From positions 1 through 64,000 of the forward strand of contig NZ_QJHK01000012.1 in NCBI RefSeq assembly GCF_003202435.1: a stretch of 64,000 nucleotides of DNA. The letters are read 5' to 3'. Source of the DNA: Flavobacterium cheongpyeongense (GTDB lineage: Bacteria; Bacteroidota; Bacteroidia; Flavobacteriales; Flavobacteriaceae). A model generated the notes under the pieces. The model was not told the origin of the DNA. It was given only the letters and a program-made list of their open reading frames with translations, and ran no database searches. The position numbers and the translations under genes are program-made. Below, one piece after another: positions 1 through 8,208 of the stretch; position 1 is the stretch's first letter; each line of letters starts with the position of its first letter.

Positions 1-31
1 TTTTTTCAACTCAAATTCGTTTGCTTGTCAC

Positions 32-94
32 TATTTAAAAGAACGCCTGTCGCTATTGCGGGTGCAAAACTACAACCTTTATTTACATTTACAA
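32..94 (-). promoter_or_regulatory. Promoter and leader, probably of an rRNA operon left of the window
   Basis: On the minus strand a TTG (92-94) and TAGTTTTG (65-72) are separated by 19 bp, which fits the TTG-N17-23-TAnnTTTG promoter consensus known for Flavobacterium. Transcription would leave the window at its left edge. About 20 bp downstream, at 32-45, the minus strand reads GTTCTTTTAAATAG, which resembles the boxA element of rRNA leaders. The -7 box followed by GCACC is also common before stable RNA operons in this group. No rRNA is inside the window, so the rRNA assignment is inference; the promoter itself is well supported. Confidence 0.6.
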
Positions 95-257
95 GGGGGG
101 TTATTATATTTTTTCCATCTTTTTTTTTAAATTACTGATATGAAAGTTTTTATAATGCATTTTTTTTTGAATCTATGTTCTATTTTTCCTGATTTTGATT
201 GTTTTTACCGGTTTCGTCTCTAAGGCGCTTTGGCCTTCCTTCCTTTTATTCGGTTCC

Positions 258-280
258 CGCAGAGTCGCAAAGACGCAAAG
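258..280. repeat. Short-word repeat with CGCAAAG units
   Basis: The run contains CGCAGAGT, CGCAAAGA and CGCAAAG in tandem, an 8-base word repeated about three times with small changes. A more degenerate relative lies at about 50155-50235 (minus strand words such as TTGCGA and GCAAAG). It is non-coding; the reading frames crossing it have no recognisable protein features. The rest of the first 585 bases holds the edge promoter, repeat copy A and a terminator, and I see no gene there. Confidence 0.4.
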
Positions 281-334
281 TTTCTTTCTATATTTATACA
301 ATCACGGAATATTTCTTCTGAAAAACGATGCCAT

Positions 335-414
335 AGCCCCGATAGAAACGAAAATCCTTTTGCTTTTTACTTTAAAAAGCAAAAGATTGCAGTGTATAGC
401 GGGAATAAGCTCCT
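335..414 (+). repeat. Dispersed hairpin repeat, copy A
   Basis: One of four copies of an about 80-bp intergenic element. It begins AGCCCCGATAGAA, then ATCCTTTTG, and ends with CAAAAGATTG, a TATAGCGGGAA block and GCTCCTGA. The centre is a perfect 12-bp hairpin (357-368 with 374-385, CTTTTGCTTTTT paired to AAAAAGCAAAAG). The outer blocks match copies at 38970-39044, 41992-42070 and, more loosely, 13734-13807. The hairpin arms differ in sequence between copies while pairing is largely kept. Confidence 0.75.
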
Positions 415-531
415 GATTATTACAAATCCCAAATCTCAATAATAAATTCCAAAAGGCTTTGTCTTTCTTATGCTGACAAAAACTCTTTACATAATAGTGT
501 AATTTCTACTCATCATATATGCATAAAAATA

Positions 532-563
532 AACCCGAAAGGTTTTAAAAAAACTCTCGGGTT
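532..563 (-). terminator. Intrinsic terminator of the LolC/E-like gene
   Basis: AACCCGAAAG (532-541) pairs with CTCTCGGGTT (554-563) with one mismatch. On the minus strand the stem is followed by an AT-rich, T-containing tract. It lies 23 bases after the stop codon of the permease gene. The stem core ACCCGA recurs in several other terminators of this window. Confidence 0.65.
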
Positions 564-585
564 GTAAAGCGTGAATATTATATGG

Positions 586-1821
586 TTAATCAAAACGAAT
601 AGCTTTGACTGGAGAAATCTTTGTTATGATATAAGAAGGAATTAACAACACCACAAAACAAATTACGATCGTCATTAAATTCAATAAGATTATATATACC
701 CAATTTATATAAACGGGGGCTTGGTTGACGTAATAATTTTCAGGATTTAACTGAACAACTCCAAAATACTGTTGAATAAGCAATATTGAAATCCCAATTA
801 GGTTTCCCCAAAAGAGCCCCCTTATTATTAGATAGAAAGCATTATACAAAAATATTTTACGAATGGCCCAATTGTTAGCGCCTAATGATTTTAGAATTCC
901 AATCATCTGTGTGCGTTCTAAAATGAGCACTAATAAAGCAACTACCATATTTATTGTTGCCACCAAAATCATAATAGCGAGAATAACAACAATATTAAAA
1001 TCAAAAAGCTGAAGCCAGTCGAAAATATAACTATATTTTTCAATTATAGTTTTCGAGTCTAAATTTGATGAAGTCTGATCGTAAATTTGATCTCCTGTAG
1101 TTTTGATATTATTGAAATCTTTTACAAAAACTTCGAATGCACCAATCTGATCAGGTGACCATTTATTAATCCTTTGAATGTGACGAATATCACCTATTAG
1201 ATATGTAGCGTCGAAATTTTGAAAACCAGAATTAAAAATACCTGTGATTTTGAATCGCCGGCTATTTGGCATTTTACCTTGTTCTTCTTTAATAAAAAAG
1301 GTATTGAAACTATCTCCTATTTTCAAATTTAATCGATCTGCTAGAAATCTTGAAATTAAAACATCTTCATTTAATGATTTAGAAAAATCCGGCAGTTTCC
1401 CTTCAACTAAATACTCTTTTATATTATTCCAATCATAATCTGATCCTACACCTTTAAAAATAATTCCTTCAAAAGCTTTTTCGGTTCGAATAATTCCGGC
1501 CTTGGTGGCGATTGCCTGAATATGAGCTACCTCTGGAACCGATTTAAAATGGGGATAAAAATCCTGTTTTTTAGAAACCGGAATCAATGTTACCTCAGAA
1601 TTATTATTATCATAATTTGAAATAATGATCTGACCATTGAAAGCAGATACTTTTTCACGTATTTTTTGCTGCAGACCTATTCCGGTTGCAACAGAAACCA
1701 ACATCATAACAATACCAATGGCGATAGCTGAAATGGCAATTTTAATAATAGGAGCTGAAATACTGCTTTTATAATCTTTAGAAGTTATAAGTCTTTTAGC
1801 GATGAAATATTCTAAATTCAA
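586..1821 (-). CDS. LolC/LolE-type ABC transporter permease (FtsX family)
   Basis: A 411-residue inner-membrane protein of the lipoprotein-releasing (LolC/E) or MacB-like permease family, which works with a LolD-type ATPase to move lipoproteins or other substrates out of the inner membrane. The layout is classic: one N-terminal membrane segment (about 25-50, ending VATGIGLQQKI), a periplasmic MacB-PCD-like domain (50-265), then three FtsX membrane segments (about 272-301, 322-350, 373-400) with the cytoplasmic GILKSLGA motif at 308-315. It ends ISPVKAIRFD, typical of the family. No ATPase gene is adjacent. It has its own promoter and terminator and so appears monocistronic. The family is certain; the substrate is inferred. 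Confidence 0.88.
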   Translation of the reverse strand: MNLEYFIAKRLITSKDYKSSISAPIIKIAISAIAIGIVMMLVSVATGIGLQQKIREKVSAFNGQIIISNYDNNNSEVTLIPVSKKQDFYPHFKSVPEVAHIQAIATKAGIIRTEKAFEGIIFKGVGSDYDWNNIKEYLVEGKLPDFSKSLNEDVLISRFLADRLNLKIGDSFNTFFIKEEQGKMPNSRRFKITGIFNSGFQNFDATYLIGDIRHIQRINKWSPDQIGAFEVFVKDFNNIKTTGDQIYDQTSSNLDSKTIIEKYSYIFDWLQLFDFNIVVILAIMILVATINMVVALLVLILERTQMIGILKSLGANNWAIRKIFLYNAFYLIIRGLFWGNLIGISILLIQQYFGVVQLNPENYYVNQAPVYINWVYIILLNLMTIVICFVVLLIPSYIITKISPVKAIRFD

Positions 1822-1866
1822 TATGAGTGTCTTATTGGTTATTAAGTCCGTTTAACTTGTCTTATT

Positions 1867-1894
1867 CAAAAGTACATTTAAAAAAGCAAAACAA
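1867..1894 (-). promoter_or_regulatory. Promoter of the LolC/E-like gene
   Basis: On the minus strand TTG (1892-1894), a 17-bp spacer and TACTTTTG (1867-1874) match the Flavobacterium consensus. The -7 box is about 45 bases upstream of the permease start codon. Confidence 0.6.
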
Positions 1895-1930
1895 ATTGCA
1901 ATAAAAAACAATTACAGATTATTTAAGTAC

Positions 1931-2425
1931 TTATAAAGGCAGGTTCCTTTTCATTTCTTCTACAATATTATAAGCAGCGGGGCAAATTTCAACATTCTTC
2001 AGGGTAATATCAGCGATTTGATAAAATTTTTTCCGGTCAGTATGCGGGAACTCACGACAGGCTTTTGGACGCACATCATAAATCATACAATAATTTTCAT
2101 TATCCAAAAAAGTACAGGGAACACTTTTTAAAACATAGTCTTTGTCCTCGTCAATTCGAAGATATTGTTCGATGAATTGCTGCGGTTTTTGCCTGAAAGA
2201 TTTCGAAATTCTCTCGATGTCTGCCAAAGTAAACAAAGGTCCGGTTGTTTTACAACAATTCGCACATTGCAGACAATCCGTTTTTTTAAATTCAGCATCA
2301 TGCAAATCCTGCATAACATAATCTAAATTTTTGGGCTGTTTCTTTTTAAGCTTATCAAAATACTTTTTGTTGTCGATATGCTTATCTTTGGCTAACTTAT
2401 TTAAGCTATTTAAAATTTGTTTCAA
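1931..2425 (-). CDS. YkgJ-type cysteine-cluster protein
   Basis: A 164-residue soluble protein of the CxxCxxCC (YkgJ/UPF0153) family, thought to bind zinc or an iron-sulfur cluster through conserved cysteines. The motif is seen at residues 51-58 (CLQCANCC), with further cysteines at 104, 113, 123 and 148 in the usual CTFLDN...CMIYDVRPKACREFPH context. The length is normal. A minus-strand TAATTTTG at 2448-2455 is a plausible -7 box, with no good TTG in front of it. The gene is divergent from the methyltransferase to its right. The biochemical role of this family is not established, although some members are annotated as Fe-S oxidoreductases. Confidence 0.85.
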   Translation of the reverse strand: MKQILNSLNKLAKDKHIDNKKYFDKLKKKQPKNLDYVMQDLHDAEFKKTDCLQCANCCKTTGPLFTLADIERISKSFRQKPQQFIEQYLRIDEDKDYVLKSVPCTFLDNENYCMIYDVRPKACREFPHTDRKKFYQIADITLKNVEICPAAYNIVEEMKRNLPL

Positions 2426-2498
2426 GTTTATTAATTAAAGTTGACTGCAAAATTAAACAACTTTAAACTTGAAACCTTAAACTTTGAACTAAATTAGA

Positions 2499-3206
2499 AT
2501 GAAAGATCTTTTTGGAAAAGCTATGTTTGATTTTCAAACCAATAATTCACCTGAGGATATTATCACAGAAACCTCGATTTCTGACGAAGATGAAATGAGT
2601 ACAGAATATTTATTTCGTTCCTACAATGAAATGCCAAAATTAGAGCAAAAAGCTTTGCAATTAGCTTTTGGAAAAACTTTGGATGTAGGTTGCGGAGCAG
2701 GAAGCCATAGTTTATCATTACAAAACGATAGAAATTTAGATGTTATTGCGATTGATATTTCTGAAAAAGCAATCGAAACCTGTAAGCTAAGAGGGTTAAA
2801 AAACACCAGAGTTCAAAATATATTAGATTTAGAAGGAGAAAAATTCGACACTATCCTGCTTTTAATGAATGGAACGGGAATTTTTGGAAAACTTCAAAAC
2901 TGCAATAAGTATTTATCTAAATTAAAATCACTGTTAAATCCAGGTGGCCAAATATTAATAGACAGTTCTGATATTATTTATATGTTTGATGAAGATGAAG
3001 ATGGCGGAAAATGGATTCCTTCAGATAAAGAATATTACGGGGAACTTACTTTTACTATTTCCTATAAAGGTGAAAAAGAAGATTCTTTCGACTGGTTGTA
3101 TCTGGATTACAATACACTACAAAATGCAGCGATTGCAAATGGACTAAAATGTGAGCTTATTTTAGAAGGTGAACATTATGATTATTTAGCGAAACTTACT
3201 GTCTAA
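2499..3206 (+). CDS. Class I SAM-dependent methyltransferase
   Basis: A 235-residue cytoplasmic methyltransferase with a Rossmann-like fold. Motif I is LDVGCGAG at residues 61-68, followed by the acidic strand end DVIAIDIS (81-88) that would bind the ribose of SAM, and a LNPGGQILID strand at about 146-155 (motif III type). The acceptor substrate cannot be told from sequence. The gene is followed after 16 bases by the YfiT-like gene in the same direction, so the two are probably co-transcribed. It lies divergent from the Cys-cluster gene across a short AT-rich gap. Confidence 0.85.
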   Translation: MKDLFGKAMFDFQTNNSPEDIITETSISDEDEMSTEYLFRSYNEMPKLEQKALQLAFGKTLDVGCGAGSHSLSLQNDRNLDVIAIDISEKAIETCKLRGLKNTRVQNILDLEGEKFDTILLLMNGTGIFGKLQNCNKYLSKLKSLLNPGGQILIDSSDIIYMFDEDEDGGKWIPSDKEYYGELTFTISYKGEKEDSFDWLYLDYNTLQNAAIANGLKCELILEGEHYDYLAKLTV

Positions 3207-3222
3207 CATAAAAAAAGATACG

Positions 3223-3768
3223 ATGAAAGAATTTAATTTAGAGCAATTAAAATACCCAATAGGAAAACTTGAGACGCCTGCAGAATATACTAGTAGGTAC
3301 ATTGCGAATAAAATTAACGAAATAGCAACTTTCCCTGAAAGACTAAAAAAAGAAACCCTCCATCTAAGCGATAAAGAACTTGACACTCCGTATCGACCAG
3401 AAGGCTGGACTGTTCGTCAGGTAATTCATCATTGCGCCGAAAGTCATATGCATTGTTATATCAGAATCAAGTGGGCTCTGACCGAAAATAACCCTCTGAT
3501 AAAAGCGTACGATGAAACATTATGGTGTGAACTTCCTGATAATTTACAAATGCCAATTGAATCAACACTAAATTTATTAGATGGGCTACACTTTAGAATA
3601 GCTTATATTCTTAAAAACTTATCTAAAACTGACTTAGAGAAGTCTTTCATACATCCGGAAAATAATTCTGAGATAAAAATAAAACAAATGATCGGACTGT
3701 ATGCATGGCATGGCAATCATCACCTAGCACACATAACATCATTAAAGAAATATAAAAACTGGAAATAA
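3223..3768 (+). CDS. YfiT/BstA-like DinB-family metal-dependent protein
   Basis: A 181-residue four-helix DinB-superfamily protein related to Bacillus YfiT and bacillithiol S-transferase. The three-histidine metal site of the family is visible: GWTVRQVIHH (His 69/70) and AWHGNHHLAH (His 163 and 166/167). The N-terminal motif LKYPIGK and the segment YRPEGWTVRQ are typical of the YfiT subgroup. If bacillithiol is the low-molecular-weight thiol here, it would conjugate that thiol to electrophiles; otherwise it is a metal hydrolase of unknown substrate. It shares a transcript with the methyltransferase before it and ends at a terminator shared with queE. Confidence 0.78.
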   Translation: MKEFNLEQLKYPIGKLETPAEYTSRYIANKINEIATFPERLKKETLHLSDKELDTPYRPEGWTVRQVIHHCAESHMHCYIRIKWALTENNPLIKAYDETLWCELPDNLQMPIESTLNLLDGLHFRIAYILKNLSKTDLEKSFIHPENNSEIKIKQMIGLYAWHGNHHLAHITSLKKYKNWK

Positions 3769-3773
3769 TCCTT

Positions 3774-3798
3774 AAACTCTTCATTTGAAGAGTTTTTT
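3774..3798. terminator. Bidirectional terminator between the YfiT-like gene and queE
   Basis: AAACTCTTC pairs with GAAGAGTTT around a 4-base ATTT/TTGA turn, followed by further T residues on the plus strand and a run of A in front on the other side. It lies between convergent genes and overlaps the queE stop codon. Confidence 0.7.
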
Positions 3799-4429
3799 AT
3801 GGTATATTCAAATATTTATGTGTCTGAAGTGAAACACGCCATTTTGGATTGTTCATAACATAGTCAACAATAAGAGGTGTCATTTCTTCTTTTTTACTCC
3901 ATTCAGGCTGAAGAAACAAAATTGCATTCTCATTTACCAAGTCTGCCTGTTCTTCAGCAAAAATAAAATCATGTTTATTGTGAATAATTACTTTTAGCTC
4001 ATCCGCATTCTCATAAACGGTTTGAGTTGGTAGTTTATTCTTTTTAGGAGAAAGACAAATCCAATCCCAGGAACCAGATAAGGGATAAGCCCCTGAAGTT
4101 TCAATATGAACTTTTAAATTTTTGTCTTTTAATTTGCCAGTAAGCAAACTCATATCCCATGTTAGAGGCTCTCCACCTGTTACGACAACAGTATCAGCAT
4201 AAGCTGAAGCATTTTTTACAATTAAATCGACATTTGTCGGCGGATGCAATTCTGCATTCCAGCTTTCTTTTACATCGCACCAATGGCAACCTACATCGCA
4301 ACCTCCAATTCGTATAAAGTAAGCCGCTGTACCCGTATGAAATCCTTCTCCCTGGATAGTATAAAATTCTTCCATTAAAGGCAACATTGCTCCTTTATTT
4401 ACTTCTAATTGTATTTCTTTTGATAACAT
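3797..4429 (-). CDS. queE: 7-carboxy-7-deazaguanine synthase QueE
   Basis: A 210-residue radical-SAM enzyme that converts 6-carboxytetrahydropterin to 7-carboxy-7-deazaguanine in the queuosine (preQ0) pathway. The 4Fe-4S motif is the CX3CX2C form at Cys44, Cys48 and Cys51 (GGCDVGCHWC), preceded by FYTIQGEGFHTG, which is diagnostic for QueE. VVVTGGEPL at about 116-124 is the SAM-binding segment. The length is normal. It has its own promoter. A second queuosine gene, queA, lies about 18 kb away in the window, so the pathway genes are scattered. Confidence 0.92.
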   Translation of the reverse strand: MLSKEIQLEVNKGAMLPLMEEFYTIQGEGFHTGTAAYFIRIGGCDVGCHWCDVKESWNAELHPPTNVDLIVKNASAYADTVVVTGGEPLTWDMSLLTGKLKDKNLKVHIETSGAYPLSGSWDWICLSPKKNKLPTQTVYENADELKVIIHNKHDFIFAEEQADLVNENAILFLQPEWSKKEEMTPLIVDYVMNNPKWRVSLQTHKYLNIP

Positions 4430-4446
4430 TATTTTATTTTAAAATG

Positions 4447-4474
4447 CAAAGATAGTCAATTAAATACGGAACAA
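4447..4474 (-). promoter_or_regulatory. queE promoter
   Basis: On the minus strand TTG (4472-4474), a 17-bp spacer and TATCTTTG (4447-4454) match the consensus. The TTG directly abuts the terminator of the upstream operon. Confidence 0.6.
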
Positions 4475-4476
4475 AA

Positions 4477-4508
4477 AAACCGACAGTTCATAGGCGAACT
4501 GTCGGTTT
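4477..4508 (-). terminator. Terminator of the exbB-tonB-TPR operon
   Basis: A perfect 13-bp stem (AAACCGACAGTTC with GAACTGTCGGTTT) closes a 6-base loop and is followed on the minus strand by a run of seven T. It lies 25 bases after the TPR gene stop codon. Confidence 0.85.
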
Positions 4509-4532
4509 GAATATATTCTTAAAACAATTTAA

Positions 4533-6200
4533 TTATTTTAATGCTTTTACAGATTGAGAAGCATAAGAGTTTGTTGGATCTAATGCTAACGTTTTGTTGA
4601 AATATTCAACAGCTTTCGCTTTATCGGTATTAGCATAAGCAGCACCTATTGCGTTGTAAGACTCAATTATTTTTTTCGTAGTTGCTGGTTTAGCAATCTC
4701 CTCAGCACCTTTAGCCGTCATTTTAGTCACGTACTCAGTGTAATTTTTGATAATCATATCATCCTTATCTAAAAGACTGTTAATTCTCCCTTTGTATACG
4801 TAAGCCTCATCATACGTAGGTGAAGCAACTAAAATTTTATCAAAAGTAGCGTCTGCATTCTGTAATGCAACTTTATCACGTGTTTCAGCAGTTTTGCCAG
4901 CATTACCATAATAAACAGAAATACCATAATAAACTGAATCATCAAGATAATTTTTCGATTCTGCATTATTTGCACCAAGTTGAAAAATTGCAGCAGCTTG
5001 AGTGTACTGTTTTTTTCCAAACAAAGCTTTTCCAAAATCCGCCAGCTCTTCTACAACTAGTGGCTCCAATTCGATTGCTTTTTTAATATCTGCAAAACCA
5101 GCATCAAAAGCTGCAGGATCAACAACACCTTCTGCATTTGTACCTTTTTTTATTTTGGATAAACCCAAATACAAATAATCCCTGCCAATTACTTTATTTG
5201 TTGGTACTTTTATAAAATCTTCTATGGATTTAATTGCTACATCAGCATTACCATTTTCGTAAGCGGCATATCCTAAATATCTGAAAATTCTAGGATTTAC
5301 TTTATCCTCTGCAATCATTTTGTTCGCCACTTCTTCAAGTTTTTTATAATCTTTAACTAAGATTAAGAAATCCGCATGACGCATTTTAGAATCTAACGAA
5401 TAGTCTGTCAGACTTAAATACTTTTCGTAATTTGTAATTGCATTTTGTAAATTCACCTTTGCAGTTGATGGCTTGTTTCTTGCCCATTTGTAATACGTTT
5501 CAGCCAACTCTCTGTAAACAGGTCCATAATTAGCATCTAAAGCAATAACTTCATTAAACGATTTAATAGCCTCATCATAAGATTTAGCCCCCTTTAACAA
5601 AACCCCCAATTGCATTTTTGCTCTTAAAAGTGTTGGATCTGCCGTAAAGGCATCACGATACGCTTTATAAGCATCATTTTGATTATTTGCACCATAGTAT
5701 GCATCTCCAATTGCTAAAAGAGCTGTTGCATTTTGTGGTTCAAGAGCCAAAGCACGCTTTAGAACAGCGATAGCATTATTGTAATCAGGATTCTCAGAAT
5801 TAATATATGCACGACCGATATAAATAAACTCTTCAACATCTTTACGTTTCATATCTTTTGTCGCAAGACCGAAATTAGCCTGAGCTGCTGCAGTATTTTT
5901 CTGATCAAGATCAAGTTGACCTAATCCAATATAATTTAGGTTCTTGTTATCAGATGCCTCTAAACCATTTAAATAGTAAATCTTAGCTGAGTCAACAACA
6001 CTTTCATTTAAATATATATTCCCTAAAACAAAATTAGCTTCTCCATCAGAAGGTTTAGCTTTGATGATTGACTTAAGCAAAGACTTTGCTTTTTGAAATT
6101 GTTCTGCATCAATTGCTTTTTTTGCTTCTTTAATGTCTTGCGCTTTTGCTACAGAAGCTGAAGCAACTACGGCAAGACTAAAAATTTTAAATTTATTCAT
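4533..6200 (-). CDS. Exported tetratricopeptide-repeat protein, last gene of the TonB operon
   Basis: A 555-residue protein with a Sec signal peptide (KIFSLAVVASASVAKAQ, cleavage near residue 20) followed by TPR helices throughout; clear repeats include the stretches near residues 21-55, 142-205, 210-240 and 515-550 (YFNKTLALDPTNSYA). It would sit in the periplasm as a scaffold. It starts 15 bases after the PstS-like gene and closes the exbB-exbD-exbD-tonB operon, so a role in organising the TonB complex or its cargo is an inference from position. No enzymatic motif is seen. Confidence 0.85.
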   Translation of the reverse strand: MNKFKIFSLAVVASASVAKAQDIKEAKKAIDAEQFQKAKSLLKSIIKAKPSDGEANFVLGNIYLNESVVDSAKIYYLNGLEASDNKNLNYIGLGQLDLDQKNTAAAQANFGLATKDMKRKDVEEFIYIGRAYINSENPDYNNAIAVLKRALALEPQNATALLAIGDAYYGANNQNDAYKAYRDAFTADPTLLRAKMQLGVLLKGAKSYDEAIKSFNEVIALDANYGPVYRELAETYYKWARNKPSTAKVNLQNAITNYEKYLSLTDYSLDSKMRHADFLILVKDYKKLEEVANKMIAEDKVNPRIFRYLGYAAYENGNADVAIKSIEDFIKVPTNKVIGRDYLYLGLSKIKKGTNAEGVVDPAAFDAGFADIKKAIELEPLVVEELADFGKALFGKKQYTQAAAIFQLGANNAESKNYLDDSVYYGISVYYGNAGKTAETRDKVALQNADATFDKILVASPTYDEAYVYKGRINSLLDKDDMIIKNYTEYVTKMTAKGAEEIAKPATTKKIIESYNAIGAAYANTDKAKAVEYFNKTLALDPTNSYASQSVKALK

Positions 6201-6215
6201 CTTTCTTGTAATTAA

Positions 6216-7139
6216 TTATTCCTTATCATTTATAATTCGATTTCTAATCTGCAACTTTCTACCAGGGGTTTTAATTGGCATTAAACCTGACTTTAAAACA
6301 ATACGCTGCCCAATATCTCCGGCAATAAATGACGCAAAGCCCATTCCTAATCCTGTATAACCCTGACAATTGATGATATACAATTCACGTGCCAGAGGGT
6401 ATTTTTGTTCTGCTATATCATTCTGAGTTGGACTATAATAGTTGTCATCCTTTAAACCTTTAACATATAAAACATTTAAATTATGAATAATATCCTGCAT
6501 TTTCGGAGAAGGCTGAGATAGCCAATTAACACCAACGACTCCAATCATGCCATCGTTTTCAGATACGAACTTTATAACTTCTTCATTTGTTTTAAATGAA
6601 AAAACACCTTCAGCAGGTATATCCTTAACTTTTGCTAAATTCTTTATGTACCGTACCGTACTAGAATTCGGGTTATCAAATACAAGACCTTTTATTTTTG
6701 GGGTTGGAATACCCTTCATAAAATCAATTACTGACTTCAACGCAATCAAAGTGTCATTATTGTTTTTGTTAGAAATAAAAGCAATGGCGTCTGTAGCGAA
6801 TGGTGTGACCCTTGGTTTTATCTTCAGTTTTATAAATTTTTCTTTTTCTGCCTGAGTTAAATCCCTTGCTGTAATAACTACATTGGTTTTTTTATTCAAC
6901 AGATCATTAATTAGCTCTGCCTCCGACTTAGATTTAAGTACTATTTTTGCATCATAATATGTACCTTCAAATACCGCAATCTGATCTTCAACAATCGGTC
7001 TTATTGTTTCATCAACAGTAACTTCAATTTTGCCTTTCAAAATTGTTTCCTCACCAGAATCAGTCTTACTTTTTTGATTACACATTGCAAACAACAAAAT
7101 AAAAACGATTAAACCCAAAATTTTAACATTCTTTAACAT
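6216..7139 (-). CDS. PstS-like substrate-binding lipoprotein
   Basis: A 307-residue lipoprotein: signal peptide with lipobox LFAMC (Cys20), then a periplasmic phosphate-binding-protein-like fold (ITVDE/IRPIVEDQIAVFEGTY, DAIAFISNK, STVRYIKN, GVVGVNWLS segments). PstS proteins normally feed a PstCAB phosphate transporter, but no such transporter is present. The gene lies inside the TonB operon, 4 bases after the small membrane protein and 15 before the TPR gene. Its ligand is therefore uncertain: it may bind phosphate or a different anion for TonB-dependent uptake, or have become structural. Confidence 0.82.
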   Translation of the reverse strand: MLKNVKILGLIVFILLFAMCNQKSKTDSGEETILKGKIEVTVDETIRPIVEDQIAVFEGTYYDAKIVLKSKSEAELINDLLNKKTNVVITARDLTQAEKEKFIKLKIKPRVTPFATDAIAFISNKNNNDTLIALKSVIDFMKGIPTPKIKGLVFDNPNSSTVRYIKNLAKVKDIPAEGVFSFKTNEEVIKFVSENDGMIGVVGVNWLSQPSPKMQDIIHNLNVLYVKGLKDDNYYSPTQNDIAEQKYPLARELYIINCQGYTGLGMGFASFIAGDIGQRIVLKSGLMPIKTPGRKLQIRNRIINDKE

Positions 7140-7143
7140 GCAA

Positions 7144-7374
7144 TTACTCGGTATTAGAATTTATTAACCTCAAAAATCGTATCGCTGAGTATACTATTAA
7201 CAAGACACCAAATGCGTATCTATATAAAGGATCCATGTTTAGGGGGAGCATATCCCAAAACATAATCATTAAACCCAGTACAAGATAAATTAAAAAAAAC
7301 AATATTCCTAAAACAAGAAGAAATCGCTCTTTGAGCGATTTCTTCATAATATTATCAACTATATTCTTTAACAT
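7144..7374 (-). CDS. Small two-helix membrane protein of the TonB operon
   Basis: A 76-residue protein. A longer open frame reaches back to 7461 but lies inside tonB. I chose the ATG at 7372-7374 because it overlaps the tonB stop codon by one base (TAATG), a usual translational-coupling junction, and gives a sensible protein: a basic N-terminus (MKKSLKERF), a hydrophobic segment at about residues 19-41 and another at about 54-70, ending in a short polar tail. The family is unknown to me. Its fixed place between tonB and the PstS-like gene suggests an accessory role in the complex. Confidence 0.7.
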   Translation of the reverse strand: MLKNIVDNIMKKSLKERFLLVLGILFFLIYLVLGLMIMFWDMLPLNMDPLYRYAFGVLLIVYSAIRFLRLINSNTE

Positions 7375-8177
7375 TACTCCGCAGATTGAATTGTAATTGG
7401 CAGAGAGTAAAGTACCCTTACTTTTTTCCCATTCTGTTCTCCAGGAGTCCATTTTGGGCATTTTTTTAGTACTCTTACAGCTTCAGCTCCTGTTCCGTAA
7501 CCAATATCTCTTAAAACTTTAATATCTGTTAATGAACCATCTTTTTCAACTACAAACGTAACATAAACTTTACCTTTCAAGCCTTCTTCTTCAGGAGTTC
7601 TATAGTTGTTTCCTACGAATTTGTAGAATTTTTCCATACCTCCGGGGAAATCCGGTTTTACTTCAATACCAGCTGTGTTATATACGTTGTTATCTTCTTG
7701 TACGATTTCTGCAACCGGACCTTTACCAACCGGCTCATCAACTGTTAAAACTGCATCCGGATCACCTTTAATAGTTTCAGAACCAACTTTTTTATCCTTA
7801 AGATCCACAATCTTTGGCGGATCTTCGGTAACTTCCTCAGCCTTAGCGACAACAGGCTTTACAAATTTCACCTGATCTACTTTTGGAGGTGGTGGTGGAG
7901 GTGGTGGCAAATTTGGTTTTAACTCCTCTTTTTTCTTAGGAGGTAATTTTACCGCAGTAATTTTAATATCGTTATCTACTGACTCATCATCAGATTCTGG
8001 TAAAAGACTAGCAATGAGAGGAGCAGCAACAGCTAAGCTAAATATTACAGAACCAACAATAAGGGCTCTTACTGTTGTTTTAGTATTTGATTTTCTTAGT
8101 TCGTATGCACCATATATCTTATTTCGTCCTTCGAATACGATATCAAGCCACTGATTTTTAATTATATCTAATTTCAT
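7374..8177 (-). CDS. tonB: Energy transducer TonB
   Basis: A 267-residue TonB. It has a cytoplasmic N-terminus, one membrane anchor (about 35-58), a periplasmic linker with a run of eight prolines (91-98), and a C-terminal TonB domain from about 175 (FPGGMEKFYKFVGNNYRTP, GKVYVTFVVEKDGSL, AVRVLKKCPKWTPGEQNGKKVRV). It transmits proton-motive force from ExbB/ExbD to outer-membrane receptors. The linker holds KVDQVKFV (99-106) and a DPDAVLTVDEPVG stretch (139-151) that reappear, in reversed order, in the large VIT-domain protein at 33442-36780. It follows the second exbD after 31 bases. Confidence 0.93.
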   Translation of the reverse strand: MKLDIIKNQWLDIVFEGRNKIYGAYELRKSNTKTTVRALIVGSVIFSLAVAAPLIASLLPESDDESVDNDIKITAVKLPPKKKEELKPNLPPPPPPPPKVDQVKFVKPVVAKAEEVTEDPPKIVDLKDKKVGSETIKGDPDAVLTVDEPVGKGPVAEIVQEDNNVYNTAGIEVKPDFPGGMEKFYKFVGNNYRTPEEEGLKGKVYVTFVVEKDGSLTDIKVLRDIGYGTGAEAVRVLKKCPKWTPGEQNGKKVRVLYSLPITIQSAE

Positions 8178-8208
8178 TTTTCTTGATTATTTAAGGTATT
8201 CAACAAAA

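Noticed and set aside
195..442. Two overlapping short plus-strand frames near the left edge
   Set aside because: They run through short-word repeats and hairpin repeat copy A; their codons follow the repeat words and give no protein features.
6216..7139. A complete phosphate (Pst) transport operon
   Set aside because: Only the binding-protein-like gene is present; there is no permease or ATPase gene.
7375..7461. A longer start for the small membrane protein
   Set aside because: The extra 29 residues would lie inside tonB in another frame; the TAATG junction at 7374 is a better start.
7880..7915. Microsatellite-like GGTGGTGGTGGAGG run
   Set aside because: It codes the TonB proline run and needs no other explanation.
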